DNA of 64,000 nt from Cedecea colo (lineage in GTDB: Bacteria; Pseudomonadota; Gammaproteobacteria; Enterobacterales; Enterobacteriaceae): positions 620,001 through 684,000 of the forward strand of contig NZ_SOYS01000002.1 in assembly GCF_011808225.1 (NCBI RefSeq), read 5' to 3'. The notes below the pieces were generated by a model that saw nothing but the letters and a program-made list of their open reading frames with translations, ran no database searches and was not told the origin of the DNA. This document shows positions 56,474 through 63,545 of this stretch, piece after piece; positions within the stretch are counted from its first letter, which is position 1; the number at the start of each line of letters is the position of its first letter. The position numbers were made by a program, and so were the translations under genes.

Positions 56474-57781
56474 TTATCCCGCAACGCGCGCCTCGTCTGC
56501 GGCTGGCTTACGGCTACTTTCCGGCGTCAGATCGCAGTTTTTTGGCAGCGTTAAGGTTATCAATGCGGCAATCACCAGGGAACCTGCCAGCGCGCATACC
56601 GCCACGTTTTGCCCGTAGAGATATATCATCATTCCGACCAGCCAGGGCCCGCAAAATCCGCCCAGGTTTCCCAGCCCGTTAATCACACCGCGCGCCCCAC
56701 CGGCCACCTCCGGCGAAGCAATACGCCCTGGAATAGACCAGAAAGGACTGGTTGCGGCTTTGAGGAAAAATCCGCATGCCACCAGCGCAATATATGCGGC
56801 AACGATGTTATGCCGCAGCACAACCGAGGCCAGCAGCGCGGCTGCGAAACAGAGCAGTGAAATCATCACCCATCGACGGCGTTTCCCGGTTTTATCGCTG
56901 AGCGTTGAAATGACGTAGATGCCGATAATCGTCGCCACAAAGGGCAGGATCGCCAGCAGTCCAACACCGGCCATGTTCGCACCGGTCAGATTCTTCAGGA
57001 TGGTCGGCAGCCACAGCGTATAGCCGTAATCGCCCGTCTGATAGAAAAAGTTCAGCGCCACCAGCTTCATCAAACCGCTGTTGCGGAACACATCACGCAG
57101 GGGCGCTTTGCTCACCGGCTGTTTCAGGCTGCGCGCCTGACGGTCGCTTTCCAGCTCGGCCAGCAAATAGTCGCGTTCTGCGGCAGGCAGCCAGCGCGCT
57201 TGCTGAGGACGGTCGCTGATAAGCCCCCACCATATTGCCAGCACCACGATCGACAGCAGCCCTTCGATGATAAACAGCCAGCGCCAGTCCAGCCCCTGAA
57301 TAATCGCCCCGGAAATCGGCGCTGTGACCATGCCGCCAATAGGCGCAAACATCATCACAAAAGCGTTGGCGCGGCCGATTTCCCGCTCCGGGAACCAGTT
57401 GCTGATCATCGTCAGCACCACGGGTAACATGCCGCCTTCGGCAACGCCGAGTACAAAACGCAGCACCAGCACCTGATAATTATTGGTCACAAATCCCGTA
57501 GCGATAGACACCACGGCCCAGGCAACCAGCGACCAGGCAATAAACTTCTTACCGCTGCCGTTAACGGCAATGCGCCCACCGGGGATCTGCAAAAACAGAT
57601 AGCCGATAAAAAAGATCCCGCTGGTGAGGCCAGCCATTTGGCTGGTAATAGCTAAATCGGCTTCCATTCCACCGGGTAGCGCAAAACTAATGTTCACCCG
57701 GTCCATAAAGGAAATAATACAGGCGATTAAAACAGGCGCGACCACGCGCCACCAACGAGTGCCGGGAATTTTCTTTTCCAT
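56474..57781 (-). CDS. MFS sugar-acid transporter (anion:cation symporter family)
   Basis: Probable proton-coupled importer of a hexonate such as a ketogluconate. The 435 residues have about 12 membrane segments, with the MFS signature between segments 2 and 3 and ACS-family text MDRVNISFALPG (about 25-36) and GVAEGGMLPVVLTMISNWFP (about 112-131), the region shared by DgoT, GudP, ExuT-like and KguT-like carriers. The substrate cannot be read from the sequence; the neighbours (2-hydroxyacid dehydrogenase upstream, IdnO-type reductase divergent) point to 2-keto- or 5-keto-gluconate. It follows the dehydrogenase gene by 57 bases. Confidence 0.85.
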   Translation of the reverse strand: MEKKIPGTRWWRVVAPVLIACIISFMDRVNISFALPGGMEADLAITSQMAGLTSGIFFIGYLFLQIPGGRIAVNGSGKKFIAWSLVAWAVVSIATGFVTNNYQVLVLRFVLGVAEGGMLPVVLTMISNWFPEREIGRANAFVMMFAPIGGMVTAPISGAIIQGLDWRWLFIIEGLLSIVVLAIWWGLISDRPQQARWLPAAERDYLLAELESDRQARSLKQPVSKAPLRDVFRNSGLMKLVALNFFYQTGDYGYTLWLPTILKNLTGANMAGVGLLAILPFVATIIGIYVISTLSDKTGKRRRWVMISLLCFAAALLASVVLRHNIVAAYIALVACGFFLKAATSPFWSIPGRIASPEVAGGARGVINGLGNLGGFCGPWLVGMMIYLYGQNVAVCALAGSLVIAALITLTLPKNCDLTPESSRKPAADEARVAG

Positions 57782-57838
57782 GGTATTTTTCCATGACGAT
57801 AAAAGACATTGCCCTTTTTAATAAAGGGCGCCGGTAAA

Positions 57839-58786
57839 TTAATTAATGCGGTGCGGCAGCGGCCGGTGGTTGAAATAAGCGTCCACGTTTTCGAAAACAA
57901 TATTACTCATACGTTGACGAGTTTCGTGCGTAGCGCTGGCAACGTGCGGTTGTAATACTACGTTATCCATGGCGATAAATTCTGCGGGCACCTTCGGCTC
58001 CTGGGAAAAAACGTCAAGCCCGGCTCCGGCAATATCGCCATTTTGCAGAGCAGCAATTAAATCCGGCTCATTAATAATGCTGCCGCGGGCGATATTAATC
58101 ACCAGCGCATGATTAGGTAGCGCCTGAAAAACCTGACGATTTACTATTCCCAGGCTTTCCTTGCCGCCTGAAACCGCAACGATGAAAAAATCGCTGTTCT
58201 TCGCAAGGCTAAGCACGTCTTCGCACCAGCGGTACGGCAGCGCCGCATCTGCCTGCCGGTCCGTGTAATAGATCTCCATATCAAACCCGGCGGCGCGGCG
58301 GGCAATGGCGCGGCCAATGTTACCCATGCCAAAAATCCCGATGCGTTTGCGGCTCACCTGCGTTGCCAGCGCCGGGTTTTCCTGTAACCAGCGTCCTTCA
58401 CGTACAAAGCGGTCGCCCTGGCAAAGCTTACGGGCGCTGCTGAGTAATAATCCGAAGGCTAAATCAGCAACGTCATCGGTCAGCGCACCTGCGGTGATAG
58501 TCACAGCAATGTTGCGGCGGCGGGCATAGTCCAAATCCACCGCATCGGTGCCGACGCCGAAAATGGCGATGACGCCAGCCTGCGGCAGATTTTCCAGCAC
58601 GGCGGTGGTTACGCCAACGTCGCCACGCGTTACCACAGCGCCAATCTGTGCGCCGTTTTCAACAAGCCAGGAGGCGGCGTCCGGCTGCTGATAAAGGCGA
58701 TGAACGGTGTAATGCGCATCAAGCCGTTGCAAAAGCGCATCCATCACAGGAGCAATAAGTAATACATGTTGGGCAGGTTGTGACAT
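57839..58786 (-). CDS. D-isomer-specific 2-hydroxyacid dehydrogenase (2-ketogluconate-reductase type)
   Basis: NAD(P)H-dependent reductase of 2-keto acids. The 315 residues have a Rossmann domain with GIFGMGNIGRAIAR (about 149-162) and the catalytic triad Arg234 (INIARGSII), Glu263 (FSQEPKVP) and His281 (LQPHVASATHE). Relatives include GhrB/TiaE, which reduce glyoxylate, hydroxypyruvate and 2-ketogluconate. The local context favours reduction of 2-keto- or 2,5-diketo-gluconate. It is the first gene of a two-gene unit with the MFS carrier; CRP-like and GntR/IdnR-like sites lie upstream at 58856-58907. Confidence 0.87.
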   Translation of the reverse strand: MSQPAQHVLLIAPVMDALLQRLDAHYTVHRLYQQPDAASWLVENGAQIGAVVTRGDVGVTTAVLENLPQAGVIAIFGVGTDAVDLDYARRRNIAVTITAGALTDDVADLAFGLLLSSARKLCQGDRFVREGRWLQENPALATQVSRKRIGIFGMGNIGRAIARRAAGFDMEIYYTDRQADAALPYRWCEDVLSLAKNSDFFIVAVSGGKESLGIVNRQVFQALPNHALVINIARGSIINEPDLIAALQNGDIAGAGLDVFSQEPKVPAEFIAMDNVVLQPHVASATHETRQRMSNIVFENVDAYFNHRPLPHRIN

Positions 58787-58855
58787 GGTTCCCCCGGTTA
58801 AGTCGTTAAGGCAAAATTTCTGCTTAACATCAAAACCGTTTTAAGCGCAGGGTTT

Positions 58856-58871
58856 TGCGACACAGGTCACG
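58856..58871. promoter_or_regulatory. Candidate CRP site upstream of the dehydrogenase-MFS unit
   Basis: TGCGA-N6-TCACG matches eight of ten CRP consensus positions, about 75 bases before the dehydrogenase start codon (minus strand). Confidence 0.4.
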
Positions 58872-58891
58872 TGAATTTATGTTAGAAAACC

Positions 58892-58907
58892 CTGTTACCG
58901 TTAGCGT
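58892..58907. promoter_or_regulatory. Candidate GntR/IdnR-type operator
   Basis: CTGTTACCGTTAGCGT resembles the gluconate-regulator palindrome ATGTTACCGGTAACAT at 12 of 16 positions. It lies between the regulator gene and the dehydrogenase gene, where an operator for the latter would be. Confidence 0.5.
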
Positions 58908-58929
58908 GATCGCTTCAGCACTTTGCAAA

Positions 58930-59922
58930 CTACAGCGTACCGCCGAGGGATAAGCGGTAGTGTAAATCGACCCGTTCGATGGTCGGTTGCCCGTTGATTT
59001 TCTTGAGCAAAATCTCGGTGGCCACTTTGCCTATCTCAAAGCGCGGGGTAACCACGCTTGCAAGCTTCGGCACCGTAACCTGGCCAATTTCCAGCCCGTG
59101 AAATCCGGCGATGCCGAGCTGTTCCGGCACGCGGATATTTCCCGCCTGGCATTCCTGTAACACTCCTGCGGCAAGATCGTCGTTGGTGCACAGAATGCCG
59201 TCCATATCCGGGTACATCTGTCGCGCCATCGCCATCATACCGGTGCCAACGCTGACGGACGAAACCTTGTTCGGCATGAGTCGCCCGTTCGCCAGACCCG
59301 CGTCCGCCATGGCTTTGCAGTAGCCCTCATAGCGTTTGATATCCCGCACGTCGGCCATTGAACCAAAGTAGATGATACGTTTTTTACCGCTGGCAATCAG
59401 CGTATTGGTCATATCAAAACCGGCGCGGAAGTTATCAAAACCGACGTTAATACGCCCGCTGTTCGCAACTAAATCCATCACTTCCGCGACCGGAATGCCG
59501 GCGGCGGTTAAATACTTTTCGGTACGCAATGTATGCACAGTTTCGGTCAGGATTAATCCTGCGACGTTAAAACCCAGCACCGTAGCGATTTGCTCTTCTT
59601 CACGCTCGCGGTCGTAATCATAATTAACCACCAGCGTCTGGTAGCCTGAACGGGCTGTTACAGATTCAATGCCTGCCAGTAAATCGGCAAAAATCTGGTT
59701 ATGAAAGGAGGGAATGATCACGCCGATACGCGGCTGCATATTGCTTGCCAGCGCCCGATTTTCCGGGTCCGGCATATAATTCACTTCCGCCATCACTGCG
59801 GCAATGCGGGCGGCGGTTTCCGGGGCGACCTTATCCGGCGTGCGCAAATAGCGGCTGACGGTCATTTTCGTGACCCCGGCCAGGGCGGCGATATCCTGCA
59901 AGGTAATGCGCTGGTACTTCAT
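58930..59922 (-). CDS. LacI-family regulator, IdnR/GntR type
   Basis: DNA-binding regulator of sugar-acid genes. ATG 59920-59922 (MKYQRITLQDIAALAGVTK) gives 330 residues, the family length; the longer frame from 59976 adds 18 non-conserved residues before the helix-turn-helix. The N-terminal HTH (about 6-30, TLQDIAALAGVTKMTVSRYL) is followed by a periplasmic-binding-like sensor domain with CTNDDLAAGVLQECQ and IAGFHGLEIGQV. It resembles E. coli IdnR more than GntR from memory, so 5-ketogluconate or gluconate (as 6-phosphate or free) is a reasonable effector. It is divergent from the idnO-like gene. Confidence 0.88.
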   Translation of the reverse strand: MKYQRITLQDIAALAGVTKMTVSRYLRTPDKVAPETAARIAAVMAEVNYMPDPENRALASNMQPRIGVIIPSFHNQIFADLLAGIESVTARSGYQTLVVNYDYDREREEEQIATVLGFNVAGLILTETVHTLRTEKYLTAAGIPVAEVMDLVANSGRINVGFDNFRAGFDMTNTLIASGKKRIIYFGSMADVRDIKRYEGYCKAMADAGLANGRLMPNKVSSVSVGTGMMAMARQMYPDMDGILCTNDDLAAGVLQECQAGNIRVPEQLGIAGFHGLEIGQVTVPKLASVVTPRFEIGKVATEILLKKINGQPTIERVDLHYRLSLGGTL

Positions 59923-60032
59923 CTGGCTTTCCTGATAACCACGCGGAAAAAGGATTATGCCCCGCAATGCCGACAAAAGAAAAGCCGCCGCGCTTCACAC
60001 TCCAGGTATCATGCGGGCGTAACACTATTCAC

Positions 60033-60048
60033 AGTGATCTGCTTCACA
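60033..60048. promoter_or_regulatory. CRP site upstream of the idnO-like gene
   Basis: AGTGA (60033-60037), six bases, TCACA (60044-60048): nine of ten consensus positions, centred about 77 bases before the idnO start. It suggests catabolite control of this cluster. Confidence 0.6.
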
Positions 60049-60117
60049 GTTTTGCAGCGGCTGAACCGCTTTGATAGGAGGCATTGATTACCACGCATTA
60101 AATACTGGAACCCCACT

Positions 60118-60882
60118 ATGAATAACTTATTTACGCTCGACAATAAGCGCGTATTAATTACCGGCTCCGCGCAGGGTATTGGCTTTTTATTAGCCCAGGG
60201 GCTGGCCGAACAGGGCGCTGAAATTATTATCAACGATATTACCGCCGAGCGCGCCGAGCATGCGGCGATGAAATTACGCGATTGCGGCTATACCGCATGG
60301 GTATCAGCTTTTAATGTTACCGACCCGGAAGCTGTAGAATCAGCAATTGAAAATATCGAACAGGAGATTGGCCCGATTGACGTACTGATAAATAACGCCG
60401 GTATTCAACGTCGTCATCCCTTTACCGAATTCCCGGTCAACGAATGGAACGATATTATCGCCGTCAACCAGACCGCGGTATTTTTAGTTTCGCAGTCCGT
60501 TTCCCGCCGCATGGTGAAACGCCAGGCCGGGAAAATCATCAATATTTGTTCCATGCAAAGCGAGCTGGGGCGCGACACCATCACGCCATACGCCGCTGCG
60601 AAAGGCGCGGTAAAAATGCTTACCCGCGGCATGTGCGTGGAGCTGGCTCGCTACAATATCCAGGTCAACGGTATCGCTCCGGGCTATTTCAAAACCGAGA
60701 TGACCAAAGCGCTTGTCGAAGACGAAGCCTTCACACAGTGGCTGTGCAAACGTACTCCGGCTGCGCGCTGGGGCGATCCGCAGGAGCTGATTGGCGCCGC
60801 GGTGTTCCTTGCAAGCAAAGCATCAAACTTCGTCAACGGACATCTGCTGTTTGTTGATGGCGGCATGCTGGTTGCGGTCTGA
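60118..60882 (+). CDS. idnO: Gluconate 5-dehydrogenase / 5-ketogluconate reductase (SDR family)
   Basis: Reduces 5-keto-D-gluconate to D-gluconate with NADPH (reversible). The 254 residues equal E. coli IdnO in length and share long identical stretches (for example ITPYAA and LVEDEAFT). Short-chain dehydrogenase motifs: TGSAQGIGF (cofactor, about 16-24), NNAGIQRRH (about 90), catalytic Ser in ICSMQSE and YxxxK in YAAAKGAVK (about 160-164). No idnD (idonate dehydrogenase) is adjacent, so the pathway here begins with a ketogluconate and not with L-idonate. It is ten bases before the YhcH-like gene. Confidence 0.93.
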   Translation: MNNLFTLDNKRVLITGSAQGIGFLLAQGLAEQGAEIIINDITAERAEHAAMKLRDCGYTAWVSAFNVTDPEAVESAIENIEQEIGPIDVLINNAGIQRRHPFTEFPVNEWNDIIAVNQTAVFLVSQSVSRRMVKRQAGKIINICSMQSELGRDTITPYAAAKGAVKMLTRGMCVELARYNIQVNGIAPGYFKTEMTKALVEDEAFTQWLCKRTPAARWGDPQELIGAAVFLASKASNFVNGHLLFVDGGMLVAV

Positions 60883-60892
60883 GGAGTAGCGA

Positions 60893-61366
60893 ATGATTAT
60901 CGACAAATTAAGCAATGCGGCAAGCAACCCGGTTTATCCGCAGGCGATCCGCCACGCGCTACGGGCCATTGTAGCTAACAAACCGCAGCAGCTTGCCAAC
61001 GGCAAATACCCCATCGAAGGTGAACTGATCTATTTCTCCGTCTTTGATGGCAAAACCAAACCGCTGGAAGAGCAGCGCCCGGAATTGCATGCCCGCTACA
61101 TCGATATACATATTGTGCTTGAAGGTGAAGAGTTAATTGGTGCAGCACCGATAGAACAACGCCAGCAGCCAGACGGCGAATTCGACGAGCAAAACGATAT
61201 TGGTTTCTTCAGGGGCATGGGCTGCGAAACGCTAATTAAACTACTGCCGGGCGACCTGGCGATCCTTTTTCCCGGCGAACTTCATCGCCCAATGGCAACG
61301 TCCGGCACGCCTGGCGCGCTGAGGAAAATCGTGGCGAAGATTGATGTGAATCTGATAAAAGAATAG
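60893..61366 (+). CDS. YhcH/YjgK/YiaL (TabA) family protein
   Basis: A 157-residue cupin-like beta-barrel protein of the DUF386 family, members of which accompany sugar-acid or sialic-acid genes (EbgC, YiaL, YhcH, TabA). Conserved residues include Glu and His in LHARYIDIHIVLEGEE (about 65-80) and FPGELHRPM (about 122-131), likely metal ligands. It starts ten bases after idnO behind GGAGTAGC, so it is the second gene of that unit. A mutarotase or isomerase-like role on an open or anomeric sugar acid is possible, but no function is proven. Confidence 0.87.
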   Translation: MIIDKLSNAASNPVYPQAIRHALRAIVANKPQQLANGKYPIEGELIYFSVFDGKTKPLEEQRPELHARYIDIHIVLEGEELIGAAPIEQRQQPDGEFDEQNDIGFFRGMGCETLIKLLPGDLAILFPGELHRPMATSGTPGALRKIVAKIDVNLIKE

Positions 61367-61372
61367 CGCTTA

Positions 61373-61399
61373 GGCGGGTGCCGAGCACGTTCACCCGCC
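61373..61399. terminator. Hairpin between the idnO unit and the small exported protein gene
   Basis: GGCGGGTG (61373-61380) pairs perfectly with CACCCGCC (61392-61399). It lies between two convergent genes but has no T run on either side. Confidence 0.45.
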
Positions 61400-61415
61400 C
61401 TCCACCACAAACTGA

Positions 61416-61703
61416 TTAAGAATGCCCGGCCTTCCACTCGTCGATCATCTCATCGGTCACCTCTTTTTTATAGCAAACAGGCGAATAGCCCCCTTCTCTA
61501 CTCCAGGCGCTGCGACCGCCACACTGCCGTCCATTACGCATACTGTTATAGGGACAAGGGCAGTTGCCGGGGTAAGCCGCAATCGAAGCATCGATAATTT
61601 GCTGTTTAATATCGTCTTTGCTTTGCGCAGCATTGGCGGGATTTACCGCAGCCAGAAAGGCGCAAACCATGAACGCTGTCACCGATAAAGCGTTGCATTT
61701 CAC
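61416..61703 (-). CDS. Small Cys-rich exported protein of unknown function
   Basis: A 95-residue precursor starting at GTG 61701-61703 (or TTG one codon upstream), behind AAGGA. The signal peptide (VKCNALSVTAFMVCAFLAAV, cleavage after ANA) leaves about 70 residues with a Cys- and Gly-rich core (NCPCPYNSMRNGRQCGGRSA, then PVCYKKEVTDEM). I have seen the CPCPYN...RNGRxCGGRSA pattern in other proteobacterial hypothetical proteins but know no function. Four Cys suggest disulfides in the periplasm. It is convergent with the idnO unit and shares no obvious operon. Confidence 0.75.
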   Translation of the reverse strand: MKCNALSVTAFMVCAFLAAVNPANAAQSKDDIKQQIIDASIAAYPGNCPCPYNSMRNGRQCGGRSAWSREGGYSPVCYKKEVTDEMIDEWKAGHS

Positions 61704-61866
61704 CAAGTTACATCCTTTTGCGTAAGATGCAGAATTCTGTTCAGGACAGAATCTTACGCCGGTGAGTAACGACCCAATCAATGCAACACCGCGCCATTAA
61801 CCGCTTATATTAACGTTAAATATGGCCATCCATTTGTCACGAGTGAACAGCCGCTTTCAGAAATTC

Positions 61867-61891
61867 AGGGTAGGCAAGCGCCGCCTACCCT
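61867..61891 (-). terminator. Hairpin after the GH13 operon
   Basis: AGGGTAGGC (61867-61875) pairs with GCCTACCCT (61883-61891) six bases after the alpha-glucosidase stop. Only a weak T tract follows on the minus strand. Confidence 0.6.
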
Positions 61892-61896
61892 GTTGC

Positions 61897-63543
61897 TCAA
61901 ATCCTGTAAACCCGGGTCTCCCAGGCGTGCAGCCTGTAATCCTCATCCACCTGCGGATAATTACCCAGTACGCAATGCATCCCCTGAAGCGACAACTCCA
62001 TATCCGACCAGCTTGCGGCTTTCGAAGACATATTGCACAGCACCAAAAAGGTGTCATCTTCCCGCTCGCGACGATAGGCATAAATCTGCTCGTGCTGCGG
62101 CAGTTCCAGCGCGTAGCGCCCGTAAATCAGCGTTTGCTCCTGTCGGCGCAGCTGGATCAGCGCACGATAGAAGTTCAGTACCGAATTCGGATCCTGTTGC
62201 TGGGAGGCGACGTTAATCATTTCGTAATTGGCATTGACCGGGAACCACGGCTCACCGTCGCTAAACCCGGCGTTGGGCCAGTTATTCCACTGCATCGGCG
62301 TGCGGGAGTTATCGCGTCCCGTATTGGTCAGAAATGCGATGATCTCTTCCTCGCTTCTGCCCTGCGCGGCTAATTCCCGCCACATGTTTTTCGCTGACAC
62401 ATCGTCAAAATCTTCTATCCCGCCAAAGCGGGTATTGGTCATGCCGATTTCCTGGCCCTGGTAGATAAACGGCGTGCCCTGCATCAGGAAATAAAGCGCG
62501 GCGATGCAGGTGGCGCTTTCCCGCCAGTGGTGCTCGGTATCGCCCCAGCGCGACGTGATGCGCGTCAGATCGTGATTTTCGACATACAGCGCATTCCAGC
62601 CTTTTCCTTCCAGCGCCTCCTGCCAGGCGGTAAAGATTTTCTTCAGCACGGCAGGTTCCGGCCGTAATCCTTCTTCCGGCTCCCACAAACGCACATGTTC
62701 AAACTGGAATACCATGCTCAACCTGTTGCGGTGCTCACCGACCCATTCCTCGGCGCGATCCGCAAACAGGCCGTTCATCTCGCCGACGGTGACGATATCG
62801 TAATGTTTGAACACGTTGCGACTCATATCATCTACGTAGTCCAGCAGCCCATCGTAATTCAGATGGCTTTTCATCGACGGGGCATAGCGTAACTTGTCCG
62901 GGTTAGGAGCATCGGCAAGCAGCGGCTCTTTTTTCATATGGGCGATAGCGTCGATGCGGAATCCGTCGATGCCTTTATTCAGCCACCAGCGCATCATGTC
63001 GTAAACCGCCGCGCGCATATCGTGATTTTCCCAGTTTAAATCCGGCTGACGACGGGTAAACAGATGCAGGAAATACTGCTCTGTCTGGGGATCGAATTCC
63101 CAGGCCGAGCCTTTAAAAATGCCCTCCCAGTTGTTAGGTTCCGCCCCGTTTTTACCCTCACGCCAGATGTACCAGTCACGCTTTGGATTATCGCGTGAGG
63201 AGCGGGACTCAAGAAACCACGGATGCTCATCGGAGGTATGATTCACCACCAGATCGATAATCAGCCGCATATCGCGCGCGTGCACGCCTTCCAGCAGCCG
63301 GTCGAAATCCGCCATGGTGCCGAACTCATCCATAATGGCCTGATAATCGCTGATATCGTAGCCGTTATCATCGTTAGGTGACTTGTACATCGGGCAGATC
63401 CAGATCAGATCGATGCCGAGGTCTTGCAGATAATCGAGTTTCTCGGTGATGCCGTTCAGATCGCCAATACCATCGCCGTTACTGTCTTTAAAACTGCGCG
63501 GATAAATCTGGTAGGCCACCGCCTCTTTCCACCAGCTCGCCAT
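61897..63543 (-). CDS. GH13 alpha-glucosidase (oligo-1,6-glucosidase type)
   Basis: Cytoplasmic (no signal peptide) enzyme hydrolysing alpha-glucosidic ends of short oligosaccharides such as isomaltose or trehalulose-like sugars. The 548 residues have DLVVNHTSDEHPWF (region I), QPDLNW (region V), nucleophile Asp198 in GFRIDAIAHM, acid/base Glu255 in VGEMNG and Asp325 in ENHDLTR. The Ala after the nucleophile, where many alpha-1,6-specific members have Val, leaves the linkage preference open. The RLDRD signature of sucrose isomerases is absent. It starts two bases after the stop of a second GH13 gene, so the two form an operon. Confidence 0.9.
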   Translation of the reverse strand: MASWWKEAVAYQIYPRSFKDSNGDGIGDLNGITEKLDYLQDLGIDLIWICPMYKSPNDDNGYDISDYQAIMDEFGTMADFDRLLEGVHARDMRLIIDLVVNHTSDEHPWFLESRSSRDNPKRDWYIWREGKNGAEPNNWEGIFKGSAWEFDPQTEQYFLHLFTRRQPDLNWENHDMRAAVYDMMRWWLNKGIDGFRIDAIAHMKKEPLLADAPNPDKLRYAPSMKSHLNYDGLLDYVDDMSRNVFKHYDIVTVGEMNGLFADRAEEWVGEHRNRLSMVFQFEHVRLWEPEEGLRPEPAVLKKIFTAWQEALEGKGWNALYVENHDLTRITSRWGDTEHHWRESATCIAALYFLMQGTPFIYQGQEIGMTNTRFGGIEDFDDVSAKNMWRELAAQGRSEEEIIAFLTNTGRDNSRTPMQWNNWPNAGFSDGEPWFPVNANYEMINVASQQQDPNSVLNFYRALIQLRRQEQTLIYGRYALELPQHEQIYAYRREREDDTFLVLCNMSSKAASWSDMELSLQGMHCVLGNYPQVDEDYRLHAWETRVYRI

Positions 63544-63545
63544 CG

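Noticed and set aside
61897-63543. Sucrose isomerase (isomaltulose synthase)
   Set aside because: The RLDRD-type product-specificity motif of that group is absent.
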